Shown here in pieces: positions 7,499-14,605 of a DNA stretch of 17,827 nt. Under the pieces are notes generated by a model that was given only the letters and a program-made list of their open reading frames with translations, had not been told where the DNA came from and did no database searches. Position 1 is the stretch's first letter; each line of letters starts with the position of its first letter. The DNA comes from an uncultured bacterium. GTDB taxonomy: Bacteria > Bacteroidota > Bacteroidia > Bacteroidales > Bacteroidaceae. The stretch lies in the NCBI GenBank assembly GCA_905215655.1, contig CAJMQT010000036.1, forward strand, positions 1 to 17,827, in the 5' to 3' direction. The translations under genes were made by a program, and so were the position numbers.

Positions 7499-8260
7499 AT
7501 GAGGCTTACAATTCTCGGTTCGGGCACGTCGGTCGGTGTGCCGACAATAGGCTGCGAGTGTGAAGTCTGTAAAAGTAATGATCCGCATGACAAGCGCTTT
7601 CGTGCGTCGGCTTTGGTCGAGACAGACTCCACGCGGATACTTATCGACTGCGGACCGGATTTCCGTTTGCAGATGCTCGACCGTGAGTTTCGCAGAATTG
7701 ACGCCGTTTTCCTGACACATATCCATTACGACCATGTCGGCGGACTTGACGATTTGCGACCTTTTTGCAAGTTTGGCGAGGTCAATATTTACGCCGGCAA
7801 ACCGACCGTTAACGGTCTTACGCGAACTATGCCTTACTGTCTTGAAGGTCATAGATACCCCGGTGCTCCTAAAATCAATCTGAACGTTATAAAGCCCCAC
7901 GACACAATAACTGTTGGCGACTTGTCCGTCGTGCCTGTCGAGGTGATGCATGGTAAGCTCCCGATACTCGGTTACCAGATAGGAGACTTGCTCTATATTA
8001 CCGATATGAAGACAATCGACGATGACGAATACAGCTATTTTGATGGTGTGAAGACGCTGATTGTCAACGCTCTGCGCTTTTCGCCCGAGCACCATGCCCA
8101 CCAGACGGTCGCTGATGCCATAGCTTTTGCCGCGAGGGTAGGGGCGGAAAGGACTTTCCTGACGCATCTTAACCATGACGTGGGCTTGCATGAAAGCGTT
8201 AACAAGATACTCCCGCCGTCGGTAAGACTTGCTTACGACGGTATGGTCCTGGACATATAA
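7499..8260 (+). CDS. PhnP-like metallo-beta-lactamase-fold hydrolase
   Basis: A 253-residue metal-dependent hydrolase, probably cytoplasmic. The metal-binding motif HIHYDH is at residues 74-79, with further histidines in the VMHGK and THLNHD segments. The N-terminus (TILGSGTSVGVPTIGCECEVC) matches E. coli PhnP, including the cysteine trio C19, C21 and C24 that in PhnP forms an extra structural zinc site. PhnP is a cyclic phosphodiesterase of phosphonate breakdown. No other phn gene is visible here, and such orphan homologues are common in Bacteroidota, so the substrate is open: a cyclic nucleotide or other phosphodiester is the reasonable guess. It starts 2 bp after murB, which indicates translational coupling, and is followed by a cluster of hairpins. 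Confidence 0.85.
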   Translation: MRLTILGSGTSVGVPTIGCECEVCKSNDPHDKRFRASALVETDSTRILIDCGPDFRLQMLDREFRRIDAVFLTHIHYDHVGGLDDLRPFCKFGEVNIYAGKPTVNGLTRTMPYCLEGHRYPGAPKINLNVIKPHDTITVGDLSVVPVEVMHGKLPILGYQIGDLLYITDMKTIDDDEYSYFDGVKTLIVNALRFSPEHHAHQTVADAIAFAARVGAERTFLTHLNHDVGLHESVNKILPPSVRLAYDGMVLDI

Positions 8261-8285
8261 AATCTTCAATCCTTAACCGTTAATT

Positions 8286-8394
8286 TACAAAAGACCGTAG
8301 TTACGATTTCAAACTACCGCCTTTTGCATCCTGAAAGGTAAGCTTTTACAATGCAAAAGGCGGTCTTTTATATGCTAAAAGACCGCCTTTTGTA
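8286..8394. terminator. Cluster of mutually exclusive hairpins between convergent genes
   Basis: Four related arms occur in a row. Arm 1 (8286-8300) pairs with arm 2 (8314-8328) at 12 of 15 positions. Arm 2 (as 8316-8329) also pairs perfectly over 14 bp with arm 3 (8351-8364). Arm 3 (as 8352-8370) in turn pairs over 19 bp with arm 4 (8376-8394), with one G-U and a 5-nt loop. The arm 2/arm 3 hairpin is followed by CTTTTATAT and makes a normal intrinsic terminator on the plus strand; the AAAAGAC tract at 8377-8383 gives T-rich exits for the minus strand. It most likely ends both the hydrolase and the penicillin-binding protein transcripts. Confidence 0.75.
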
Positions 8395-8497
8395 AAACCG
8401 TGGGTTCGCGATGAAAACTGTAAGAATAATCTTTCAGAATGTTACGGATTATAAGCAGACTTCTTGAATACAGGAAATCCATTTCCAAAACGACATC

Positions 8498-10798
8498 TTA
8501 TTCAAATACTTCTTCAATACCTTCCGAGCCGAAACTTTCCTGTTCGGTGTCACAAGAGTTAAAACCTTCGGGTATGGAGAATTTCTCTTCCGGGTCATAC
8601 CCTAAGGAACGGTCGGCAAAAACTTTCTTCATGAAGTAAGCCCAAATAGGCAGCGCCATGTTGGCTCCCTGTCCCATGCGGGTAGAGTCGAAGTGAATGT
8701 CACGGTCTTCGCCGCCCACCCAGCAACCGCTGACCAACGACGGCGTGAAGCCCATAAACCATGCGTCGGCATTACGATTGGTTGTGCCAGTCTTTCCGCC
8801 CATGTCACAGTTTACTTCATATCTGTATCTCATCCTGCTTCCCGTTCCGCCGTTCATCACTCCGCGGAGCATTTCGAGCATTTTATAAGCACTCTCTTCG
8901 CTGATTACTTCGTTCATGCGCGGCTGGAAGTTGGCGATGACGTTGCCGTCAGAGTCTTCAATCTTTGTTACAAACATCGGCGAGCAATGAATACCGCCGT
9001 TGGCGAAGGTGGTGTAGGCGCTTACCATTTCGCATACAGACACCTCGTTAGGACCGAGACAGAGCACGATGGACGGATAAACGCCGTATGTGTTGATACC
9101 GAAGTCGCGCAAAAGACTGAGATAATCCTGAGGGTTGACGCGGCTCATCAGGTAAGCCGATATCCAGTTGTTCGACTGTGCCAGCGCCCATTTCAGCGTT
9201 ACCATCTGTCCGTATCTTGACCGGCTGCCGTTACGCGGCGTCCAGTTGCCGTAAGAACGTTGTACGTTGGGGGCGACGTCGCATGGCGACATGCCGTTCG
9301 ACATGCTTAAAGCATATAAGAACGGCTTTGTCGTAGAACCTATCTGGCGCCTGCCTTGTGTCGCCATATCGTATGTAAAGTGAGTGAAATCCGGACCGCC
9401 TACGTATGCCTTGACAGCTCCCGTCGTGGCATCCATGCTGACAAAACCGGAGCGGAGATAAGACTTTATGTAACGGATTGAGTCCAACGGCGTCATGACG
9501 GTATCCACATCGCCGTGGTAAGTGAACACCGACATTTCTATCGGAGTGCGGAACGCGCGCTGGATTTCCTCCTCCGTGGCTCCCGCGGCTTTCATTGCAC
9601 GGTATCTTTCGCTCTGGCGTATGGAGCGTTGCAGGATGTTCTTCACTTCCGAAGGTTTCAGAGCCGAGGTGAACGGCGCGTTCGGCTTTGTGCGGTTCTC
9701 CTTTGTAAACGCCGGTTGTAGATATCCGCCGACATGCTTTAACACAGCTTCTTCGGCGTATCTTTGCATGCGCGAATCTATCGTAGTGAAGATTTTCAGT
9801 CCGTCGGTGTAGACGTTGTATTTCTCACCGTTCTTCTTATGGTTTTTGTTACACCAGCCATAAAGCGGGTCTGTCTCCCATGCCAGCGAGTCAATGGAGA
9901 ATTGCACGTGGTTCCATGAAGGATAATCCTCCAATCGTGGCTTTTCAGCCATAACGTATCTGCGCAGGAATTCGCGGAAATATGTCGCAATACCGTCTTT
10001 GTGGTCGATGCGGTGGAAGTTCAGGGCAAGCGGCTCGTCGTGCGCTTTCCTGTATTCGGCTTCCGTAATGTAGCCTGCTTTGAGCATCTGTCCGAGCACG
10101 ACGTTTCGTCTTTCCTTGCAGCGGTCCGAATATCTTACGGGGTTGAAGTATGACGGGTTTTTGCATAATCCGATGAGCGTTGCCGCCTCGGTAAGGTTAA
10201 GTTCACGGGGTTCTTTACGGAAATATACGTCGGCCGCCGTCTTTATTCCTACGGCGTTATGCAGAAAGTCGAAGTAGTTGAGATACATCGTGATGATCTC
10301 TTCCTTGGTATAAAAGCGTTCCAGCTTTACCGCAATAACCCATTCGATCGGCTTTTGCAGCACTCGTTCGAGCGTACTTCCTGCCGTTGCCGAGTATAGT
10401 TGCTTGGCAAGCTGCTGTGTGATGGTCGAACCGCCTCCCGCGCTTTTCTGTCCCAATATGCCACGTTTCACCACGGCACGTGTTAGCGCAATGAAGTCAA
10501 TGCCCGAGTGTTCGTAAAAACGCTCGTCTTCCGTAGCGACAAGAGCTTTTACCAAATAAGGTGAAAGATTTTCGTAATCGACGTGTACACGGTTTTCACG
10601 GTTCATGTTATACGTGCCAAGTATCTTTCCGTCAACGGAATATACCTGCGAGGCGTATCTGCTGATAGGATTTTGCAAATCGGCGATATCCGGCATATAA
10701 CCTATTTTGCCGAACCAAATAGCCGTGAAACAAACAATCAGGAGTACAACAATCGTTGCAAGCGTTCCCCATAGTATGCGTACAAAAAGTTTTCTCAT
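8498..10798 (-). CDS. mrcA: Class A penicillin-binding protein 1A (bifunctional glycosyltransferase/transpeptidase)
   Basis: It polymerises lipid II into glycan strands and cross-links them on the periplasmic side of the inner membrane. The 766-residue protein has a short basic cytoplasmic tail and one membrane helix (about residues 8-29), then the GT51 glycosyltransferase domain with EDERFYEHSGID (catalytic E90) and GGSTITQQLAKQLY (122-135). The transpeptidase domain has the SxxK motif STTK at 488-491 (nucleophile S488), SNN at 542-544 and KTGTT at 669-673. All catalytic motifs are intact. The C-terminal 30 residues are acidic and rich in Glu and Ser, with no visible extra domain. It stands alone on the minus strand, with an unusually structured leader of about 110 nt and a promoter facing that of pyrB. 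Confidence 0.96.
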   Translation of the reverse strand: MRKLFVRILWGTLATIVVLLIVCFTAIWFGKIGYMPDIADLQNPISRYASQVYSVDGKILGTYNMNRENRVHVDYENLSPYLVKALVATEDERFYEHSGIDFIALTRAVVKRGILGQKSAGGGSTITQQLAKQLYSATAGSTLERVLQKPIEWVIAVKLERFYTKEEIITMYLNYFDFLHNAVGIKTAADVYFRKEPRELNLTEAATLIGLCKNPSYFNPVRYSDRCKERRNVVLGQMLKAGYITEAEYRKAHDEPLALNFHRIDHKDGIATYFREFLRRYVMAEKPRLEDYPSWNHVQFSIDSLAWETDPLYGWCNKNHKKNGEKYNVYTDGLKIFTTIDSRMQRYAEEAVLKHVGGYLQPAFTKENRTKPNAPFTSALKPSEVKNILQRSIRQSERYRAMKAAGATEEEIQRAFRTPIEMSVFTYHGDVDTVMTPLDSIRYIKSYLRSGFVSMDATTGAVKAYVGGPDFTHFTYDMATQGRRQIGSTTKPFLYALSMSNGMSPCDVAPNVQRSYGNWTPRNGSRSRYGQMVTLKWALAQSNNWISAYLMSRVNPQDYLSLLRDFGINTYGVYPSIVLCLGPNEVSVCEMVSAYTTFANGGIHCSPMFVTKIEDSDGNVIANFQPRMNEVISEESAYKMLEMLRGVMNGGTGSRMRYRYEVNCDMGGKTGTTNRNADAWFMGFTPSLVSGCWVGGEDRDIHFDSTRMGQGANMALPIWAYFMKKVFADRSLGYDPEEKFSIPEGFNSCDTEQESFGSEGIEEVFE

Positions 10799-10912
10799 TT
10801 TAAAAAGTTGGCAAATAGACGAGTAAACAAACTTTTTAAGTTGACAAGAGACGAGCTGTCGAATAAACAGACAAATAAACCCGTCAGGTTGTAAACCGGT
10901 CTCTTGTTACTT
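10799..10912 (-). promoter_or_regulatory. Structured 5' leader of the PBP1A gene
   Basis: The predicted transcript starts near 10910-10912. Its very 5' end (complement of 10899-10912) pairs with the complement of 10838-10852: nine unbroken pairs built on ACAAGAGAC/GTCTCTTGT plus four more, closing a domain of about 75 nt. A second hairpin pairs the complements of 10828-10837 and 10802-10811 (AAAAAGTT with AACTTTTT) and ends three nucleotides before the start codon. The layout resembles a cis-regulatory leader, but I do not recognise a known family. Confidence 0.45.
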
Positions 10913-10917
10913 GAATG

Positions 10918-10947
10918 CAAAAATACGATTTTCTTCCGAAATATCAA
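10918..10947 (-). promoter_or_regulatory. Promoter of the PBP1A gene
   Basis: On the minus strand the -7 element TATTTTTG occupies 10918-10925 and a -33 TTG is at 10945-10947, a spacing of 19 bp, which fits the Bacteroidota consensus well. Confidence 0.6.
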
Positions 10948-10968
10948 TTATAAATTAAAAATAATGCG

Positions 10969-10976
10969 TAACTTAG
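10969..10976 (+). promoter_or_regulatory. -7 promoter element of pyrBI
   Basis: GTAACTTAGCACT differs by one base from the GTAACTTTGCACC seen before glyA and the YeiH gene. It lies 27 bp before the pyrB start codon and about 45 bp from the divergent PBP1A -7 element. Confidence 0.5.
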
Positions 10977-11003
10977 CACTCGAATTAGAAATCACAATAA
11001 TTA

Positions 11004-11948
11004 ATGGGAACGCAAAACTTTGTAACAATAGCGGATTTGTCGAAAGAGAAAATACTCTATCTGATCAAATCGGCAGAGGAATTTGAAAAACATCCGGACC
11101 GGGAAATCCTTAAAGGCAAAATCGTAGCGACACTCTTCTTTGAACCGTCTACACGTACAAGACTCAGCTTTGAGACTGCCGCCAACCGTCTGGGTGCCAA
11201 AGTAATAGGTTTCACCGATGCAAAGGTGACGAGCGCAACGAAAGGAGAGACGTTGAAGGACACCATTCTCATGGTGTCAAACTATGCTGACGTGATAGTA
11301 ATGCGCCATTACATAGAGGGAGCAGCACAGTATGCCAGCGAAATAGCGCCCGTACCTATAATCAACGCCGGCGACGGAGCGCATCAGCATCCCTCGCAGT
11401 GCATGCTTGATCTTTATTCTATTTATAAGACTCAGGGCACTTTGGAAAATCTGGATATATGTCTTGTCGGTGACTTGAAATACGGTCGCACGGTTCATTC
11501 CCTTATCATGGCTATGCGTCATTTCAATCCGACATTCCACTTTATCGCGCCGAAAGAGCTCGCAATGCCAAACGAATACAAACTATATTGCAAGGAAAAC
11601 AATATAAAATATGTGGAACATACGGCGTTCAATGAAAAGATAATCAGCGAAGCGGACATCTTATACATGACCCGTGTTCAGAAGGAACGTTTTTCTGACT
11701 TGATGGAATATGAGAAAGTGAAGAATGTCTATATCCTGCGCAACGATATGCTCGGCTCGGCTCGTGAGAACCTGAAAATACTTCATCCGCTGCCACGTGT
11801 AAACGAAATCGCTTACGACGTAGACTCAAATCCGCATGCTTACTACATCCAGCAGGCACAAAACGGACTTTATGCGCGTGAGGCGATAATCTGCGACGTG
11901 CTGGGAATTACGCTCGAACAAATTAAAGCTGATAAAACAATAATCTGA
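11004..11948 (+). CDS. pyrB: Aspartate carbamoyltransferase catalytic chain
   Basis: It condenses carbamoyl phosphate with aspartate in the first committed step of pyrimidine synthesis. The carbamoyl phosphate-binding loop STRTR is at residues 49-53 in FEPSTRTRLSFE. S77 and K80 of the mobile loop (VTSATKGETLKDT) line up with S80 and K84 of the E. coli enzyme. GDGAHQHPSQ, GDLKYGRTVHSL and HPLPRVNE follow in the expected order. At 314 residues it is full length. The ATG at 11004 was chosen because it starts the conserved N-terminus and follows the promoter at 10969; no Shine-Dalgarno sequence is visible. pyrI begins 14 bp downstream, so the holoenzyme should be the allosteric two-chain type. 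Confidence 0.97.
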   Translation: MGTQNFVTIADLSKEKILYLIKSAEEFEKHPDREILKGKIVATLFFEPSTRTRLSFETAANRLGAKVIGFTDAKVTSATKGETLKDTILMVSNYADVIVMRHYIEGAAQYASEIAPVPIINAGDGAHQHPSQCMLDLYSIYKTQGTLENLDICLVGDLKYGRTVHSLIMAMRHFNPTFHFIAPKELAMPNEYKLYCKENNIKYVEHTAFNEKIISEADILYMTRVQKERFSDLMEYEKVKNVYILRNDMLGSARENLKILHPLPRVNEIAYDVDSNPHAYYIQQAQNGLYAREAIICDVLGITLEQIKADKTII

Positions 11949-11962
11949 CAAACACATTTCTT

Positions 11963-12418
11963 ATGAGCAAGAAAGAAAGACTCGTTGCCGCAATCGAGAG
12001 CGGTACGGTAATAGACCATATTCCTTCGGAGAAAACTTATCAGGTGGCAAACATCCTCGGTTTGCAAGATCTTACGACCACGGTGACAATCGGTTACAAC
12101 TATATTTCAAAGAAAATAGGGCGCAAAGGCATAATAAAAGTTGAAAAGAAGTTCTTCACCGATGAAGAAATCTCACGCTTGTCGGTTGTTGCGCCAAACG
12201 TCGTTCTCAGCATAATAAAAGATTATGAGGTAGTTGAGAAGAAAACAGTGGAAACCCCCGACGAATTGAGAGGCATCGTGAAATGCAACAACCCGAAGTG
12301 TATCACCAACAACGAGCCGATGGATACGGTCTTTAATGTCATCGACAAGGACAAAGGCGTACTGAAATGCCACTACTGCGATAAAGAACAAGAATTGAAT
12401 AAGGTGCAACTTGTTTAA
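11963..12418 (+). CDS. pyrI: Aspartate carbamoyltransferase regulatory chain
   Basis: This chain binds nucleotide effectors and holds the catalytic trimers together. The 151-residue protein has the N-terminal allosteric domain (AIESGTVIDHIPSEK at residues 10-24, the nucleotide-site region) and a C-terminal zinc domain with four cysteines at 108, 113, 136 and 139 (CNNPKC and CHYC), the pattern needed for contact with PyrB. Length and motifs are normal. It is directly behind pyrB and followed by a weak dyad. Confidence 0.97.
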   Translation: MSKKERLVAAIESGTVIDHIPSEKTYQVANILGLQDLTTTVTIGYNYISKKIGRKGIIKVEKKFFTDEEISRLSVVAPNVVLSIIKDYEVVEKKTVETPDELRGIVKCNNPKCITNNEPMDTVFNVIDKDKGVLKCHYCDKEQELNKVQLV

Positions 12419-12477
12419 ACGTCAAGCGGTCAAGTTGCCTTACAGACGTGAGTCTCAGTCAAATGACACTTGACGTT
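12418..12477 (+). terminator. Dyad after pyrI, possible terminator
   Basis: AACGTCAAG (12418-12426) and CTTGACGTT (12469-12477) are perfect 9-bp complements separated by 42 nt that can fold further. The left arm begins inside the pyrI stop codon. The following sequence lacks a strong T-run, so termination would be weak or need other factors. Confidence 0.4.
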
Positions 12478-12526
12478 CAGTAGGTCATTTCTTCATTATT
12501 TATTCGCTCGTTACGACTTTATGTTG

Positions 12527-12534
12527 TAACTTTG
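12527..12534 (+). promoter_or_regulatory. -7 promoter element of glyA
   Basis: TAACTTTG within GTAACTTTGCACCCC is an exact match to the Bacteroidota -7 consensus. It gives a leader of about 43 nt before the ATG at 12584. The -33 element is weak (TTCG near 12503). Confidence 0.75.
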
Positions 12535-12583
12535 CACCCCATAAAAGATAAAAAGATTTACATTTCAAAATAAGGATTACAAA

Positions 12584-13864
12584 ATGGAAAGAGACCAAGT
12601 TATCTTCGATCTCATTGAGAAAGAACATCAACGCCAGCTCAAAGGAATGGAGTTGATCGCGTCAGAGAATTTCGTCAGCGACGAAGTAATGGAGGCTATG
12701 GGTTCATATCTTACGAACAAATACGCCGAAGGATATCCCGGTAAACGTTATTACGGCGGTTGTCAGGTGGTAGACGAAGTGGAAACGCTCGCGATAGAAC
12801 GTGTTTGCAAACTATTCGATGCCGAATATGCCAACGTGCAACCTCACTCCGGAGCACAAGCTAACGCAGCCGTGCTGCTTGCAGTGTTAAATCCCGGCGA
12901 CACATTTATGGGACTGAACCTCGCTCATGGCGGTCACCTCTCACACGGTTCGTTGGTCAATACCTCCGGCATCCTTTATAAAGCAATAGGTTATGACCTT
13001 GACAAAGAGACCGGACGCGTGGATTATGACCAGATGGAACAGCTCGCTTTGGAGAACAAACCGAAGCTGATCATCGGTGGTGGTTCGGCTTACAGTCGTG
13101 AATGGGACTACAAGCGCATGCGTGAAATAGCTGACAAGGTCGGCGCAATCTTAATGATTGACATGGCGCATCCTGCCGGACTTATCGCAGCTGGATTGCT
13201 CGATAACCCCGTTAAATATGCTCATATCGTAACATCGACAACACATAAGACTCTCAGAGGTCCGCGCGGAGGTATCATCCTTATGGGTAAAGACTTTGAC
13301 AACCCGTGGGGAAAGAAGACACCGAAGGGTGAGATAAAGAAGATGAGTCAGCTCTTGAACAGCGCGGTATTCCCCGGACAGCAGGGCGGACCGCTCGAAC
13401 ACGTAATCGCAGCCAAGGCTGTTGCGTTCGGAGAAGCGTTGAAACCCGAATTCAAAGAATGGGCAATGCAGGTTAAGAAGAACGCAGCCGTACTTGCAGA
13501 CGAGCTTGTCAAGAGAGGATTTACCATCGTAAGCGGTGGCACGGACAACCATTCAATGCTGGTAGACCTGCGCTCGAAGTATCCCGAACTTACCGGAAAA
13601 GTTGCAGAGAACGCTCTCGTCGCAGCCGACATTACGGTAAACAAGAACATGGTACCGTTCGACTCGCGCAGCGCATTCCAGACTTCCGGAATACGTCTCG
13701 GCACGCCTGCAATAACAACCCGCGGTGCGAAAGAAGACCTTATGGTGCTTATCGCCGAACTTATCGAGGAAGTTCTCAATGACCCGGAGAACGAAGAAGT
13801 AATCGCAAAAGTACGTTCAAAGGTCAATGAGACGATGAAGAACTATCCGTTGTTTGCTTATTAA
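12584..13864 (+). CDS. glyA: Serine hydroxymethyltransferase
   Basis: This PLP enzyme interconverts serine and glycine while charging tetrahydrofolate with a one-carbon unit, feeding purine, thymidylate and methionine synthesis. The 426-residue protein shows ELIASENFVS at residues 23-32, GYPGKRYYGGC at 50-60, PHSGAQANAAV at 87-97, DMAHPAGLIAAG at 193-204 and the PLP lysine K222 in STTHKTLRGPRGG. The C-terminal part contains SGGTDNHSMLVDL and SGIRLGTPA. Everything is intact and of normal length. It has its own promoter and a clear terminator. Confidence 0.98.
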   Translation: MERDQVIFDLIEKEHQRQLKGMELIASENFVSDEVMEAMGSYLTNKYAEGYPGKRYYGGCQVVDEVETLAIERVCKLFDAEYANVQPHSGAQANAAVLLAVLNPGDTFMGLNLAHGGHLSHGSLVNTSGILYKAIGYDLDKETGRVDYDQMEQLALENKPKLIIGGGSAYSREWDYKRMREIADKVGAILMIDMAHPAGLIAAGLLDNPVKYAHIVTSTTHKTLRGPRGGIILMGKDFDNPWGKKTPKGEIKKMSQLLNSAVFPGQQGGPLEHVIAAKAVAFGEALKPEFKEWAMQVKKNAAVLADELVKRGFTIVSGGTDNHSMLVDLRSKYPELTGKVAENALVAADITVNKNMVPFDSRSAFQTSGIRLGTPAITTRGAKEDLMVLIAELIEEVLNDPENEEVIAKVRSKVNETMKNYPLFAY

Positions 13865-13884
13865 TACAACGAATATAATAAAAC

Positions 13885-13937
13885 AAGCCGCTATCGGTTG
13901 AGTGATAACATTGCTCCCGGCAGCGGCTTTTATTGTT
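13885..13937 (+). terminator. Terminator of glyA
   Basis: AAGCCGCT (13885-13892) pairs with AGCGGCTT (13922-13929) and is followed by TTATTGTTATTT. Inner pairing between CGG and CCG lengthens the stem. It also faces the convergent TPR gene and may serve both directions, since AAAACAAG precedes the left arm. Confidence 0.8.
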
Positions 13938-13990
13938 ATTTACATTTAGACGTTGGCGTAAATGGAACTTATCCGTATTTTGAAATACGT

Positions 13991-14605
13991 CTATTCTGCG
14001 TCTTTCGGCGTTTCGTCGATGCTCTTTTTGATTTTTTCCTCACATCCTTTAATCATCTTTTTAGCCTGAATTGCGCGTGAAGAGTGAGCCGTCCGGTCGT
14101 GTCTTTCGTAAAAAGTCACAGCCGACCGGAAATAGTCGGCGGCGTCTTGAAAATTATTTTGAAATAAATGACAGAACCCGAGACGGTAAAATACGTCGCC
14201 TTTCTCATCGTCCCGGCAAACGAGAAGTTGCTTTTCGTAGAGCGGTACAGCCTTTGAATATTCTTCAAGCAAGAAATGGCTTTCGGCGGCAGCGTTGTAA
14301 TAGACGTTGCGTTCGGCAGGAGAGTAGACTTCGAGACTTGGCAACGCGCTGTCCAGATACTTGAAGGCGGCGGCATACTCCCATTCGCTATAATAACAAA
14401 TGCCGATGTAAGCCTTGAACCGGGGATTGAGTTTGTACTTCGTGTCGAGTTCTTTAAACAGCAACAATGCCTCGTGATACTTGCCGCCGGTGAAATAGTC
14501 GAGCGCTTTCCCGAGTTTTCTTGTATCAGGACTGCCGCTCTTCTGACATACCGCAGGCATGCTTACAGACAGGAACAACAATAAAAATGTGAGCAGACGT
14601 TTCAC
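13991..14605 (-). CDS. Exported TPR-repeat protein
   Basis: A 204-residue protein with an N-terminal signal peptide (MKRLLTFLLLFLSVSMPAVC, cleavage near residue 20; the last position before the cysteine is Val, so it is not a good lipobox). The mature part is helical, with about four tetratricopeptide-like units at roughly residues 32-65, 66-99, 102-135 and 138-171 (for example DYFTGGKYHEALLLFKEL, FLLEEYSKAVPLYEKQL and HLFQNNFQDAADYFRSA). The C-terminus is a charged tail. TPRs bind partner proteins; no enzyme motif is seen. The start codon is GTG, inside the GTGA that also holds the stop of the M64 peptidase gene, so translation of the two is probably coupled and their products may work together in the envelope. 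Specific function unknown. Confidence 0.8.
   Translation of the reverse strand: MKRLLTFLLLFLSVSMPAVCQKSGSPDTRKLGKALDYFTGGKYHEALLLFKELDTKYKLNPRFKAYIGICYYSEWEYAAAFKYLDSALPSLEVYSPAERNVYYNAAAESHFLLEEYSKAVPLYEKQLLVCRDDEKGDVFYRLGFCHLFQNNFQDAADYFRSAVTFYERHDRTAHSSRAIQAKKMIKGCEEKIKKSIDETPKDAE

Noticed and set aside
7358..8269. 303-codon open frame antisense to the PhnP-like gene
   Set aside because: Shadow frame; the plus-strand gene has complete metal-binding motifs and is placed 2 bp after murB.
8693..9220. 175-codon open frame antisense to the PBP1A gene
   Set aside because: The opposite strand encodes the transpeptidase motifs STTK, SNN and KTGTT in this part; the antisense protein has no recognisable features.
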